From positions 1,736,001 to 1,800,000 of the forward strand of contig NZ_LT629743.1 in assembly GCF_900105095.1 (NCBI RefSeq): 64,000 nt of DNA. The letters run 5' to 3'. Under the pieces are notes generated by a model, which had not been told where the DNA came from, did no database searches, and saw nothing but the letters and a program-made list of their open reading frames with translations. Position numbers and translations under genes: made by a program. The DNA comes from Erythrobacter sp. HL-111. GTDB lineage: Bacteria > Pseudomonadota > Alphaproteobacteria > Sphingomonadales > Sphingomonadaceae. This document shows, piece after piece, positions 28,345 to 40,869 of this stretch; position 1 is the stretch's first letter, and each line of letters starts with the position of its first letter.

Positions 28345-29700
28345 TCAGGCCGTGGTCCTTGCCCGCCTGTCCCCCTTGCCCTTCCTCCGCCGCAGGATCG
28401 CGGCCGCGGCGAGGCCGAACAGGCCGACCATCGGCGGTGCGGGAACTTCGATCCCGCTGCTGGTCCCGCCCGAGGAGGAGCTCGAGGAACTCGACGAAGA
28501 GGACGACGACGACGAACCCGAGCTGGAACCGCTGCTCGTCGAACCGCCGGTGCTCGAGCCGCCGGAGCTCGAACCCGAACTCGACGAGGAGCTGGAGGAG
28601 GACGAGCCTGAGGAGGAGGAACTGGTGCTGCTAGTCAGGTCGCCCGAGGTGCCGCCGCTGCTGGTCGCCCCGCCCGAAGACGAGGACGAGGACGAGCCGG
28701 AACTGGAGCCCGACGAAGAGGACGTGGAACCGGGGTGGCCACTCGTGGTCCCGCCCGAGGAGCTGGAGGATGACGAGCTGGAGCTTGAGGAGGAGGACGA
28801 AGAAGAGGACGAAGAGGACGAACTCGACACGTTGCCCGAAGAACTCGAGACGCTGCCCGTGCTCGAGGAGACCGCGCCGGTCGAGGTGCTGGTCGAAACC
28901 TGGCCGGTCGACGACGAGATCGAGCCGGTCGAGGAGGTCGAGCTGACCGTGCCCGATGACGAGGTGGTCGAGCTCGAATTGTCGATGTCGATGTCGATGA
29001 CGACCCCGCTCGTCCCGCCGTTGGAGCCCCCGGTCGAGGTCGTGCCGCCCGAGGTCGAGCTGACATCGCCCGACGAGCTCACGTCGCCCGAGCTCGAACC
29101 GCCCGAGGTGGAAGTCGTCGTCGAGACCGATACGTCGCCCGAGGACGAACCGCCCCCGCCGCCGCCGAAGAAGCCTCCGAAGAAGCCCCCGCCGAACCCG
29201 CCGCCGAACCCGCCGAGCCCGCCGCCGACGACGAGCGGCGCCGCACCGCCGCCGCCCTGGACCGGCGGAAGCGGCGGAAGCGGCGCGGGCGCATAGGCGA
29301 CCTGCTGGATCGGGGGACATTCGGCCGGGTCGAAATAGGCCTGCACCGCACCGGCCGGCACGCTCGTCGCCATGTCAGGCGCGCCCGCATAGGGCTGGCA
29401 TTCGATCGTCCGTTCGACGATGCGCCGGCGGCGCGGTTCGGCGTCGGGCACGATCCGCTCGCGCGTCTTGATGTATGTCGGCTCGGCCAGCTGCGGCGCG
29501 GTCTTGATGTACTTGCCCTGCCGCTCGACCTCGACCAGGCGGCCGTCGAGATCGGTCGTGTAATCGGGATCCTCGGTCGTCATCGGTTCGGCCGTGCGGA
29601 CCGCGCCGCCCTGCTGGGCGACCTGCAGCGCACCGCCCGTCATCATGGCGACGCCCGCGGCGGTGGCGGAAAGCTTTGCGGCAGCCAATTTGAGCGACAT
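28345..29700 (-). CDS. Ser-rich secreted protein with PEP-CTERM-like sorting tail
   Basis: A 451-residue protein in four parts. First comes an N-terminal export-type segment (MSLKLAAAKLSATAAGVAMM). A short basic/acidic domain follows (QGKYIKTAPQLAEPTYIKTR) with two cysteines. Next is a Gly/Phe stretch, and then over 220 residues almost wholly of Ser, Gly and Thr. The C-terminus is PAPPMVGLFGLAAAAILRRR plus a basic tail: a VPAP variant of the VPEP motif, a hydrophobic helix and Arg cluster, as in PEP-CTERM proteins cut by an exosortase. It would be a surface or matrix protein, perhaps heavily glycosylated. GAGG precedes the ATG. No exosortase gene lies in the window. Confidence 0.75.
   Translation of the reverse strand: MSLKLAAAKLSATAAGVAMMTGGALQVAQQGGAVRTAEPMTTEDPDYTTDLDGRLVEVERQGKYIKTAPQLAEPTYIKTRERIVPDAEPRRRRIVERTIECQPYAGAPDMATSVPAGAVQAYFDPAECPPIQQVAYAPAPLPPLPPVQGGGGAAPLVVGGGLGGFGGGFGGGFFGGFFGGGGGGSSSGDVSVSTTTSTSGGSSSGDVSSSGDVSSTSGGTTSTGGSNGGTSGVVIDIDIDNSSSTTSSSGTVSSTSSTGSISSSTGQVSTSTSTGAVSSSTGSVSSSSGNVSSSSSSSSSSSSSSSSSSSSSSSSGGTTSGHPGSTSSSSGSSSGSSSSSSSGGATSSGGTSGDLTSSTSSSSSGSSSSSSSSSSGSSSGGSSTGGSTSSGSSSGSSSSSSSSSSSSSSSGGTSSGIEVPAPPMVGLFGLAAAAILRRRKGKGDRRARTTA
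28480..29130. repeat. Low-complexity Ser-codon tract
   Basis: About 650 bp of degenerate trinucleotide repetition (GAG/GAC/GAA on the plus strand, Ser codons TCC, TCG and AGC on the minus strand) encoding the Ser-rich part of the neighbouring gene. Such tracts are prone to length change by slippage. Confidence 0.75.
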
Positions 29701-29949
29701 GGACTCACCTCGAAGAAACAAGCATCTTGGACAAGACCCCCGGACAGCGAGCCTGCCTCGGCGAGAATTGCACAGTCCTTGTGATGGCGATCGCCCCGCG
29801 AGGGCAACGGCGTTAACCACCAAGGCAAGCGCACCATGGCCGGAAACGGGGCGAAATCACGGCTTTTGAGCCGGCCTGTCCCATTCCGGCACCAAAGCCG
29901 CCGCAAGTTTTAGCCGACGCGCGCCCGCATGGTTAACGAAGCCGTCCGC
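29701..29949. promoter_or_regulatory. Leader region of the Ser-rich gene with two TTAAC motifs
   Basis: 249 nt between the Ser-rich gene start and the ruvB stop. Two GTTAAC palindromes (in CGTTAACCAC at 29811-29820 and GGTTAACGAA at 29931-29940, the second extended as TTAACCAT on the minus strand) resemble CtrA half-sites of alphaproteobacteria. Binding is conjecture. No other gene is visible. Confidence 0.3.
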
Positions 29950-31002
29950 CTATGCCTCGCCCGGATCGCGGTCTCCGAACATCCCGAGCTGGCCGTCGGT
30001 AGGCCCCCGGGGCGGGACAAGGCCAAGATGCTGCCAGCCCGCATCGTTGAGCACTCGCCCGCGCGCGGTCCGCGCCAGCAGGCCCAGCTGGATGAGGTAC
30101 GGCTCGACCACCTCCTCGACCGTGTCGCGCGGTTCGGCGAGCCCGGCTGCGAGCGTTTCCACGCCGACCGGCCCGCCCTTGTAGGTGGTCGCGATCATGG
30201 TGAGGTACTTGCGGTCCATCGCGTCGAGCCCGAGCCGGTCGATCTCCAGCCGGGTCAGCGCATCGTCGGCCATGGCCTTCGTTACCGTCCCCTGCCCCGC
30301 GACATGGGCGAAGTCGCGCACGCGCCGTAGCAGCCGTCCGGCGACCCGCGGCGTGCCCCGGCTGCGGCGGGCGATCTCGCGCGCGCCTTCCGCCTCGATC
30401 GCAAGGCCGAGCAGCCGCGCCCCGCGCGTGACGACGAGGTCGAGTTCGTCATGGGTGTAGAAATTGAGGCGGACCGGAATGCCGAAACGATCGCGCAGCG
30501 GGGTCGTCAGCAGGCCCTGCCTTGTGGTCGCGCCGACCAGCGTGAAGGGCGGCAGGTCGATCCGCACGCTGCGCGCCGACGGCCCCTCGCCGATGATGAG
30601 GTCGAGCGCGCGGTCCTCCATCGCGGGGTAGAGCACTTCCTCGACCACCGGATTGAGCCGGTGGATCTCGTCGATGAAGAGCACGTCGTGCGGTTCGAGA
30701 TTGGTGAGCAGCGCGGCAAGGTCGCCCGCCTTGGCAATGACAGGGCCGGAGGTGGCGCGAAAGCCGACGCCGAGTTCCGCCGCGACGATCTGCGCCAGCG
30801 TGGTCTTGCCGAGTCCCGGCGGGCCAAAGAACAGCGTGTGATCCATCGCCTCGCCCCGCCCGCGCGCGCTCTCGATGAAGACGCGAAGGTTGTCCCGCGC
30901 GGCCTCCTGTCCGATGAACTCGGCAAGCGATTTGGGGCGGAGTGCCGCATCCGGGTCGCCGGGCTGGGGCGCGGGGGAATGGAGGGGGGCGGGGTCGGTC
31001 AA
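29950..31002 (-). CDS. ruvB: Holliday junction branch-migration ATPase RuvB
   Basis: A 350-residue RuvB, the hexameric motor that, with RuvA, moves Holliday junctions. Walker A is GPPGLGKTT (residues 60-68), Walker [12 protein letters not shown], sensor 1 GATTRQG; the C-terminal winged-helix domain has DAMDRKYL and the [11 protein letters not shown] block. The start codon is TTG (31002), with no good ribosome site in the T-rich sequence just upstream. The gene begins 13 nt after a low-GC gene that does not belong to the ruv cluster, so its initiation region may have been replaced. No ATG offers a better start. Confidence 0.95.
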   Translation of the reverse strand: MTDPAPLHSPAPQPGDPDAALRPKSLAEFIGQEAARDNLRVFIESARGRGEAMDHTLFFGPPGLGKTTLAQIVAAELGVGFRATSGPVIAKAGDLAALLTNLEPHDVLFIDEIHRLNPVVEEVLYPAMEDRALDLIIGEGPSARSVRIDLPPFTLVGATTRQGLLTTPLRDRFGIPVRLNFYTHDELDLVVTRGARLLGLAIEAEGAREIARRSRGTPRVAGRLLRRVRDFAHVAGQGTVTKAMADDALTRLEIDRLGLDAMDRKYLTMIATTYKGGPVGVETLAAGLAEPRDTVEEVVEPYLIQLGLLARTARGRVLNDAGWQHLGLVPPRGPTDGQLGMFGDRDPGEA

Positions 31003-31015
31003 AACTAAAAAGTGC

Positions 31016-31609
31016 CTAACGCCTTCTCATCGCAGCTTCGATTTCGCTGATCGATTCTCGTTTAGTTTTGTCAATCCCAAGCATAATGATCGGATCGAAT
31101 TCTCGATCGGATGCGTCCTTGAACATTGGAAAATCATTCCGAAGCCCTTCACAGAATGGGATGCGAAAGGCCTCAATACGCTCGGAAAGAGGTGTTCCCG
31201 GTTCGAAATACAAATTTTCCTCGAAAAATATCCATTTTCTTGCGCACCGTTCGATCAGCTTCGATTGTAAGATTGCGAGTTCTTCCTGGTCGGACCGGAC
31301 GTGCGGCTCTGGGACAGGACAGCCGAGAATTTTCTCGAGCTCCAGTCTAAGATATGACTTCGATCGCTCTATCCCTTTGACAGTGATAAGCAGAAAAAAC
31401 CCATCTGGCGCATCGCGAAATGCTTTCCATTCGCCAAATCCGTTCTTCAAAGCTTCGACAAAGAGGTAGATTTTTTCCTCAAGAGACATGGACTGAGCGA
31501 ATGGCTGAGCTTCAAATTCAGTCCATTTTTCAGAAGCAATCTCAATTGCTCGCGGCATCTCAGCGAGAGCAGCATCCGCTTTGTTTTTCTTCGATTTGAA
31601 CGGCCACAT
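31016..31609 (-). CDS. Hypothetical low-GC protein between ruvA/DsrE and ruvB
   Basis: A 197-residue soluble protein I do not recognise. It is rich in Glu, Lys, Phe and Ile, unlike its neighbours, begins [18 protein letters not shown], and has no signal peptide or clear motif. Predicted content is mainly helical, with a short hydrophobic strand ([12 protein letters not shown]). Codon use is AT-leaning and the DNA is markedly lower in GC than the flanks, as are the 87 nt upstream. This speaks for acquisition from elsewhere. It lies in the same direction as the ruv genes and ends 13 nt before ruvB, so ruvB expression now depends on reading through it. Confidence 0.7.
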   Translation of the reverse strand: MWPFKSKKNKADAALAEMPRAIEIASEKWTEFEAQPFAQSMSLEEKIYLFVEALKNGFGEWKAFRDAPDGFFLLITVKGIERSKSYLRLELEKILGCPVPEPHVRSDQEELAILQSKLIERCARKWIFFEENLYFEPGTPLSERIEAFRIPFCEGLRNDFPMFKDASDREFDPIIMLGIDKTKRESISEIEAAMRRR

Positions 31610-31696
31610 AATTCGCCTCCCTGAAATCGCTTCTTCTGCTTCAACTCATTCTTAGATTGTCATCCTCTCTTTACGATACGTTCGGGATCCGCATCC

Positions 31697-32215
31697 TCAA
31701 AACGGGTTCACCGTATAGCCGCGCTGTTGCAGCACCGCGTGAGCCGTCATCGCAGAGAGCGACATCTCGACGCCGGTGATGAGGTCCTCCGGCGCGATGC
31801 CGTAGGCGACCGCGCTCTGGCCGCACAGGACGAAGCGCACGTCCTTCTCCAGCAGCGCCTCGACCAGCGCGCGCGAAGGGTTGGCTTCGGCGTTCAACAG
31901 TTCCTCGGAAGCCTTGCCGTGGACCACCACGACGAGGCGGATGTTTTCCTCCGGCACGCCATTCGCGACGTGCATGTTGAGGAAGCGCGCCGCCGCCATG
32001 AAGCCGCGATTGGCGCCGCCTTCTCCCGCCGGTTCGTTCACGTCGAATGCCACCGCGAATTCGGCGTCCGCGGGCAGCCGCTCGACGCCGGGCACCGGCG
32101 CGTGCGGGCCGAAGTCCTCGATCACCGGGCCGGTCTTGAACGCGCTCATGTCCTGCGCGGCGACGGGGACCGCCATGCAGATCGCCAGCGCCGCGATTCC
32201 CGCTCTCGTCCTCAT
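31697..32215 (-). CDS. Secreted DsrE-family protein
   Basis: A 172-residue protein with an N-terminal signal peptide (MRTRAGIAALAICMAVPVAA) and a DsrE/DsrF-like domain: FAVAFDVNEPAGEGGANRGF, LVVVVHGKASEELL and FVLCGQSAVAYGI, the last with a conserved Cys. Cytoplasmic DsrE proteins relay sulfur; the function of exported members is unknown. It begins 14 nt after the ruvA stop, so it is part of the ruvA transcript. Location in the periplasm is inferred from the signal. Confidence 0.8.
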   Translation of the reverse strand: MRTRAGIAALAICMAVPVAAQDMSAFKTGPVIEDFGPHAPVPGVERLPADAEFAVAFDVNEPAGEGGANRGFMAAARFLNMHVANGVPEENIRLVVVVHGKASEELLNAEANPSRALVEALLEKDVRFVLCGQSAVAYGIAPEDLITGVEMSLSAMTAHAVLQQRGYTVNPF

Positions 32216-32229
32216 CCTGCTTCCTCCTC

Positions 32230-32838
32230 TTATCCCGCAGCTTTTTTCAGCGCGACGCGGATCAGCTCGCTCGTCGCAGCATCCTCGCCCAGTTCGGCCT
32301 GCGCGCGGGCGACGGCCTGGGCGGCGATCGCGGGCTTGAAGCCGAGGTTCTCCAATGCGCTCACCGCGTCGGCGCTGGCCGAGCCTGCCGGGGCGATGCT
32401 CGCCGCGCCGGCGGGCGCGCCCGTCCCGCCGGGCAGCGCGCCGGCCTTGTCCTTCAATTCGTTGACGATCCGTCCGGCAAGCTTCGGCCCCACCCCGTTC
32501 GCGCGCGCCACGCTTGCCGCATCGCCGCCCGCGCAGGCATCGCGCAATTCGCCCGTCGACAGCGCCGAGAGGATCGCGAGCGCGACCTTGCTCCCGACCC
32601 CCTGCACGCCGGTCAGCAGGCGGAACCAGTCGCGCTCCGATGCCTCGGCAAAGCCCAGCAGGCGCATGTCGTTCTCGCTCACCTGAAGGTCGGTGTGGAT
32701 GGTGCAGGCCGCGCCCACCCCGCCCAGCGCGGACAGGGTCCGGGCCGAGCAATGGACGAGATAGCCGACGCCGTTCACGTCGACGATCGCCCAGTCCTCT
32801 CCGATTTCGTCGAGGCGGCCCTTGAGCTTTGCAATCAT
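32230..32838 (-). CDS. ruvA: Holliday junction DNA helicase subunit RuvA
   Basis: A 202-residue RuvA, the tetrameric junction-binding partner of RuvB. The N-terminal OB domain begins [21 protein letters not shown], the tandem HhH motifs are in [17 protein letters not shown] and [15 protein letters not shown], and the C-terminal RuvB-binding three-helix domain is separated by an Ala/Gly-rich linker. The start ATG at 32838 lies just after a copy of the 36-bp repeat seen near aroC. ruvC, usually upstream, is absent: aroC is there on the other strand. Confidence 0.94.
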   Translation of the reverse strand: MIAKLKGRLDEIGEDWAIVDVNGVGYLVHCSARTLSALGGVGAACTIHTDLQVSENDMRLLGFAEASERDWFRLLTGVQGVGSKVALAILSALSTGELRDACAGGDAASVARANGVGPKLAGRIVNELKDKAGALPGGTGAPAGAASIAPAGSASADAVSALENLGFKPAIAAQAVARAQAELGEDAATSELIRVALKKAAG

Positions 32839-32840
32839 GG

Positions 32841-32875
32841 TCTTTTCGCGCGCTACCGCTTCGCTGCCTGAGCGC
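32841..32875 (-). repeat. Inverted copy of the 36-bp aroC repeat, in the ruvA leader
   Basis: Read on the minus strand, the first 25 bases match the unit at 34118-34142 at 23 positions (shared core AGCGGTAGCG preceded by GCGCTCAGG), and the remainder (GAAAAG) is similar. It lies directly before the ruvA start codon, in opposite orientation to the copies after aroC. Confidence 0.7.
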
Positions 32876-33015
32876 AATGTTCCTGCACCAAGCCGCAGCC
32901 GATTGCCAGAGCGGCCCGCTTGTTATCGTCGGCGCGCCACCTGTCGCCGCTGGGCGGCAGGCGAAAATCGCCACAATCTCGACACACCGCGCGAATCCGC
33001 TAAGGCTCGCTGCCC

Positions 33016-34098
33016 ATGAGCTTCAACACTTTCGGGCGCGTGCTGCGCTTTTCGACATGGGGGGAAAGCCACGGGCCGGCGCTGGGCGCAGTGGTGGACG
33101 GCTGCCCGCCGGGCCTGACCCTGCGCGAAAAGGACATCCAGCCCTTCCTCGACGCGCGCCGGCCGGGGCAGAGCCGCTACACGACGCAGCGGCGCGAGGC
33201 GGACCAGGTCCGTATCCTTTCGGGCGTGTTCGAGGACAGGACCACCGGCACGCCGATCCACCTGATGATCGAGAACACCGACCAGCGGTCCAAGGACTAT
33301 ACCGAGATCGCGCGCAGCTATCGCCCGGGCCACGCCGATTACGCCTATGACGCGAAATACGGCCACCGGGACTATCGCGGCGGCGGGCGTTCCAGCGCGC
33401 GCGAGACGGCGGCGCGGGTCGCGGCCGGGGCGGTTGCCCGGGCGATCATCCCCGAGGTCACGATCCACGCCTATGTCTGCGAACTGGGCGGCGACCCGAT
33501 CGAGCGCGAGGCGATCGATTACGACCAGATCACGAAGAACCCCTTCTTCTGCCCCGACAGCTGGGCCGCGGTGCGCTGGGAGGAGAAGATCGAGAAGGCG
33601 CGCAAGGACGGCTCCTCGCTCGGCGCGGTGGTCGAATGCGTCGCGACCGGAGTTCCCGCAGGCTGGGGCGCGCCGGTCTATGCCAAGCTCGACGCCGACC
33701 TTGCCAGCGCGATGATGAGCATCAACGCGGTCAAGGGCGTCGAGATCGGCGACGGTTTCGAGGCGGCGCGGCTGACGGGGGTCGAGAACGCCGATGCGAT
33801 GAGCCCCCCGGAACCGGGGAGCCCGGACGGCAGGCCCGTCTTTGCAAGCAACCACGCGGGCGGCACGGCGGGCGGCATCTCGACCGGGCAGCCGGTGGTG
33901 TGCCGCGTCGCGTTCAAGCCGACCTCCTCGATCCTGACGCCCGTTTCCTCGATCACCTCCGACGGCGAGCCGGTCGAGGTCGTGACCAAGGGCCGCCACG
34001 ATCCCTGCGTCGGCATCCGCGGCGCGCCCGTGGCCGCGGCGATGATGGCGCTGGTCCTTGCGGACCACAAGATGCTCCACCGCGCTCAAGTAGCGTAG
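33016..34098 (+). CDS. aroC: Chorismate synthase
   Basis: A 360-residue AroC, making chorismate from EPSP with reduced FMN, the last step of the shikimate pathway. The N-terminal [19 protein letters not shown], the FMN-binding [29 protein letters not shown] region and the C-terminal VKPTSSI-like [14 protein letters not shown] and [18 protein letters not shown] are all present. The last codons (HRAQVA, stop TAG) already lie in the first unit of a 36-bp tandem repeat, which may have altered the final two residues. The gene is divergent from ruvA. Confidence 0.97.
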   Translation: MSFNTFGRVLRFSTWGESHGPALGAVVDGCPPGLTLREKDIQPFLDARRPGQSRYTTQRREADQVRILSGVFEDRTTGTPIHLMIENTDQRSKDYTEIARSYRPGHADYAYDAKYGHRDYRGGGRSSARETAARVAAGAVARAIIPEVTIHAYVCELGGDPIEREAIDYDQITKNPFFCPDSWAAVRWEEKIEKARKDGSSLGAVVECVATGVPAGWGAPVYAKLDADLASAMMSINAVKGVEIGDGFEAARLTGVENADAMSPPEPGSPDGRPVFASNHAGGTAGGISTGQPVVCRVAFKPTSSILTPVSSITSDGEPVEVVTKGRHDPCVGIRGAPVAAAMMALVLADHKMLHRAQVA

Positions 34099-34180
34099 CG
34101 GTAGCGCAGAAAAGGACGCGCTCAGGTAGCGTAGCGGTAGCGCAGAAAAGGACGCGCTCAGGTAGCGTAGCGGTAGCGCA
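34082..34180 (+). repeat. 36-bp tandem repeat, about 2.75 copies, at the aroC 3' end
   Basis: Units at 34082-34117, 34118-34153 and a partial one at 34154-34180. The first two differ by one base (CAAG against CAGG). Each unit contains AGCGTAGCGGTAGCGCAG followed by AAAAGGAC. A weaker relative (GGCGGTAGCGCAGCGGTAAC) follows near 34250-34270. Confidence 0.9.
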
Positions 34181-34311
34181 AGCGGCAGCGCGGACAGGGC
34201 TCTTCCGCACAGTCCGGTCAGCGCCTTGAAAAGATGCGCCCGCAAGGGGGCAGGCGGTAGCGCAGCGGTAACATTACCCGCGCATCGCTGTGGCCGAACA
34301 GGAGGTTGCCC

Positions 34312-35394
34312 ATGATCCGCGTCGCACCTTTCGCCGCCACCCTCGCCCTTGCCTTCGCCCCGCTCGCCGCCCATCCGGACCATGCGTCGCACGCGGAATT
34401 GTCGCACGAGAACCCCCGGATAGAAGCCGAGATCCCGCCCGAGGCGCGCGGGAGCGAGAGCGAGGCGCTGCCCTGGACCAGCCTGGAGGCACTCGATGCC
34501 GAGGCGCGCTTCCATTTCGTCGTGGTCTCGGACCGCACCGGCGGCCACCGCCCGGGCGTGTGGCAGGATGCAATGGACAAGATCGACCTCGTCCAGCCCG
34601 CCTTCGTCGTTTCGGTGGGCGATCTCGTCGAAGGCTACACCGAGGATCGCCGCCAGCTGAAACGCGAATGGGACGAGATCGACCGGATGATCGGCACGCT
34701 CGATTCGCCGTTCTTCTACGTGCCGGGCAACCACGACTATTCGAACGAGGTGATGGCCGAGGTCTGGGCCGAACGGCTGGGTGCGTCCTGGTATTCGTTC
34801 ACCTACAAGGGCGCGCTGTTCATCGTGCTCAACTCCGCCCTGTTCGACCGCGAGGGCCTCGAAGGCTACGGCGAACGCGGCGGCGACTGGGCCGAGGAAC
34901 AGGCGAAACAGCTTGCCTGGCTGGAAAAGACGCTGGAAGCGAACGGGGACGCGCGCTGGACCTTCCTGTTCATGCATCGCCCGTTCTGGCTCGAAACCTG
35001 GGTCCGGCCCGAAGAAGGCGAGGAGGTCCCCGCGACCGGGCCGTGGCCGAAGCATACCCGCAGCCCCAGCGAGTGGAGCAAGGTCGAGAAGATGCTCGGT
35101 CGGCGACCCTACACCTTCCTGTCGGGCCACGAACACGTCTACAATTACGAGGAAACGCCGGGCGTTCCGCACCAGCACCGGATCACCCTCGCCTCGACCG
35201 GGGGCGTGTCGTCCAATCGCGGCGTCGAATACGGGGAATTCGACCACTTCCTGTGGATCACCATGACCGATGACGGGCCGGTGATCGCGAACATGCTGCT
35301 CGACGGGGTGCTGCCGGCCGACATGGAACAGAAATACCGCCGCCCATGGTGGGCGCCGCGCGATCCCTCTGACCCCGAAGCGACCGGCAACTGA
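34312..35394 (+). CDS. Secreted calcineurin-like metallophosphoesterase
   Basis: A 360-residue exported phosphoesterase. A signal peptide (MIRVAPFAATLALAFAPLAA) is followed by a His-rich segment. The metallophosphoesterase blocks are VVSDRTGG, SVGDLVEG, VPGNHDY, LFMHRPFW and SGHEHVYNY, giving the Asp/His/Asn ligands of a dinuclear metal site; the first block has SDRTGG where many relatives have a D-x-H, a variation seen in some subfamilies. AGGAGG stands 6 nt before the ATG. The substrate is unknown. It is a single gene between the aroC repeats and the ahpC leader. Confidence 0.88.
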   Translation: MIRVAPFAATLALAFAPLAAHPDHASHAELSHENPRIEAEIPPEARGSESEALPWTSLEALDAEARFHFVVVSDRTGGHRPGVWQDAMDKIDLVQPAFVVSVGDLVEGYTEDRRQLKREWDEIDRMIGTLDSPFFYVPGNHDYSNEVMAEVWAERLGASWYSFTYKGALFIVLNSALFDREGLEGYGERGGDWAEEQAKQLAWLEKTLEANGDARWTFLFMHRPFWLETWVRPEEGEEVPATGPWPKHTRSPSEWSKVEKMLGRRPYTFLSGHEHVYNYEETPGVPHQHRITLASTGGVSSNRGVEYGEFDHFLWITMTDDGPVIANMLLDGVLPADMEQKYRRPWWAPRDPSDPEATGN

Positions 35395-35745
35395 GCCCTC
35401 CGCCCCGCGAACGAGAGGATGCGCGTGGCCGAAAACCGCCCGGAACGCCGCCGCGGGACGCCTCGCTTCAGCCCTGCGCCCAAGGCGGCGAAGCGGTCGC
35501 CGTCGCCGCCCCCGGCCTGTTCATCGATCCTTGCGCGCCCGCTCTACCGCAGGTGCGAGAAACCGCGGCCCGGCCATCGCCACCCCAGAACGCCTGCGAC
35601 CGGTTCCCGTTGTGACGATTGAAAAAATCGATTGTTGCAATCGCACATTCCCGCTTTTTTGCAACGCAGCACGCCTTATGTGGGGCAGGCAAGTTTCAGA
35701 ACGACTTTTTTCACCTGCAACCCTTCAAGTACGAGGAGAACATCA
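35395..35745. other. 351-nt region between metallophosphoesterase and ahpC
   Basis: No gene is visible. The first 200 nt are GC-rich and featureless; the last 150 turn AT-richer and contain the candidate regulatory dyad at 35617-35642 and the ahpC ribosome site (GAGGAG). I see no convincing -35/-10 pair. Confidence 0.6.
35617..35642. promoter_or_regulatory. Candidate peroxide-regulator site upstream of ahpC
   Basis: The stretch contains GATTG-N3-CAATC and an AATCGATTG nonamer, partly self-complementary LysR-type (T-N11-A) elements such as OxyR binds. The same nonamer is found upstream of katG. An OxyR assignment is inference from the target genes. Confidence 0.4.
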
Positions 35746-36312
35746 ATGGGCATCATCGGTTCGACCATCCAGCCGTTCAAGGCGACCGCCTTCCAGGCCG
35801 GCAAGGACTTCTTCGACGTCACGAACGACGACATCGCCGGCAAGTGGGCGGTATTCTTCTTCTATCCGGCCGACTGGACCTTCGTCTGCCCGACCGAGCT
35901 CGAGGACCTGGGCGAGAAGTACGAAATGCTCCAGAAGATGGGCGTCGAGGTCTTCGCCGTGTCGACCGACACGCATTTCAGCCACAAGGCCTGGCACGAC
36001 AATTCGGAAAAGATCGGCAAGCTCCAGTTCGCCTTCCTCGGCGACCAGCTCCACACCCTGTCGAAGCAGTTCGGCGTGCTGCGTGAGGAAATGGGCCTTG
36101 CCGACCGCGCGACCTTCGTGGTCGATCCCGATGGCGTGATCCAGATCATGGAAATCACCTGCGAGGGCGTCGGCCGCAACGCCAACGAACTGGTCCGCAA
36201 GATCAAGGCCGCGCAGTATGTCCGCGAGAACCCGGGCCAGGTCTGCCCGGCGGCGTGGGAAGAAGGCAGCGAGACGCTGGCCCCCTCGCTCGACCTCGTC
36301 GGCAAGATCTAA
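35746..36312 (+). CDS. ahpC: Alkyl hydroperoxide reductase peroxiredoxin AhpC
   Basis: A 188-residue typical 2-Cys peroxiredoxin (AhpC/Prx1 group). The peroxidatic Cys48 is in [12 protein letters not shown] and the resolving Cys167 in GQVCPAAW. The GGLG- and YF-like sensitivity motifs are not prominent, in keeping with a robust bacterial AhpC. It reduces H2O2, organic peroxides and peroxynitrite in the cytoplasm and is recycled by AhpF, coded next door. GAGGAG precedes the ATG. Confidence 0.97.
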   Translation: MGIIGSTIQPFKATAFQAGKDFFDVTNDDIAGKWAVFFFYPADWTFVCPTELEDLGEKYEMLQKMGVEVFAVSTDTHFSHKAWHDNSEKIGKLQFAFLGDQLHTLSKQFGVLREEMGLADRATFVVDPDGVIQIMEITCEGVGRNANELVRKIKAAQYVRENPGQVCPAAWEEGSETLAPSLDLVGKI

Positions 36313-36691
36313 GGGCGCGATCCAGCTCTCACGCCGCGGCGGCCCGTTCCGCCCGGCAGAACCAGGACGCGGCGTTCCTGCCCCTCCCCCTCCGGCGGGG
36401 GCGCCGCGTCCGGAAACCCGAGAAGCCTTCGAAAAAAACGGAGGGCCCTCGGGTCGCAAAGGGGCCGGAAGGCTTTTCGCCTCCCCTCCCCCCTCCCCCA
36501 CGGAGGCGGACGGTTTTCCGGTCCCACGCCTGCCGCGCCCGCCGCTTGATGCGGGTCAAGGCGAGGCGCGAGGGGGCACGTACCATCACCGAATTCCCGG
36601 ACATCGATCCGGCACCCGCGCCCCGACCGAGGATCCATCAAGGCTCCGCGTCGAAGGAACCGCGAAAGAAAGGCAGCAAGAGGTTTAAGCC
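36313..36691. other. 379-nt region between ahpC and ahpF
   Basis: No gene is visible. It holds a strong inverted repeat, GACGCGGCG at 36366-36374 pairing with CGCCGCGTC at 36402-36410 with further CCCC/GGGG pairing inside, and a second weaker one (AAGCCTTC / GAAGGCTT around 36420-36475). Neither ends in a T-run. They may attenuate readthrough from ahpC into ahpF. Confidence 0.5.
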
Positions 36692-40808
<4,117 letters not shown>

Positions 40809-40828
40809 TCCGGCAGTGTTCGGCGACA

Positions 40829-40861
40829 AGGGCCTCCGGGAGGGATCCCGGGGGCCTTTTT
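40829..40861 (+). terminator. Intrinsic terminator downstream of katG
   Basis: Stem GGCCTCCGGG / CCCGGGGGCC (10 bp, one G-U pair), 6-nt loop, then TTTTT. Confidence 0.8.
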
Positions 40862-40869
40862 CGTGCCCG

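Noticed and set aside
28283..29296. A 337-residue, extremely acidic open frame on the plus strand
   Set aside because: It is the exact antisense of the Ser-rich gene; Ser codons TCC, TCG and TCT read as Glu and Asp on the other strand. It has no plausible ribosome site or domain, while the minus-strand frame has a signal-type start and a sorting tail.
34082..34180. Possible CRISPR array, given regular about 36-bp units
   Set aside because: The units are head-to-tail with no unique spacers, start inside a coding region, and no cas gene is present.
32923..35247. 774-codon minus-strand frame containing [12 protein letters not shown] repeats
   Set aside because: The repeat is only the translation of the 36-bp DNA repeat; the frame runs opposite aroC and the phosphoesterase, both well supported.
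36480..36600. Small reading frames in the ahpC-ahpF spacer
   Set aside because: Several frames are open by chance in this GC-rich spacer; none has a ribosome site, a domain or sensible composition.
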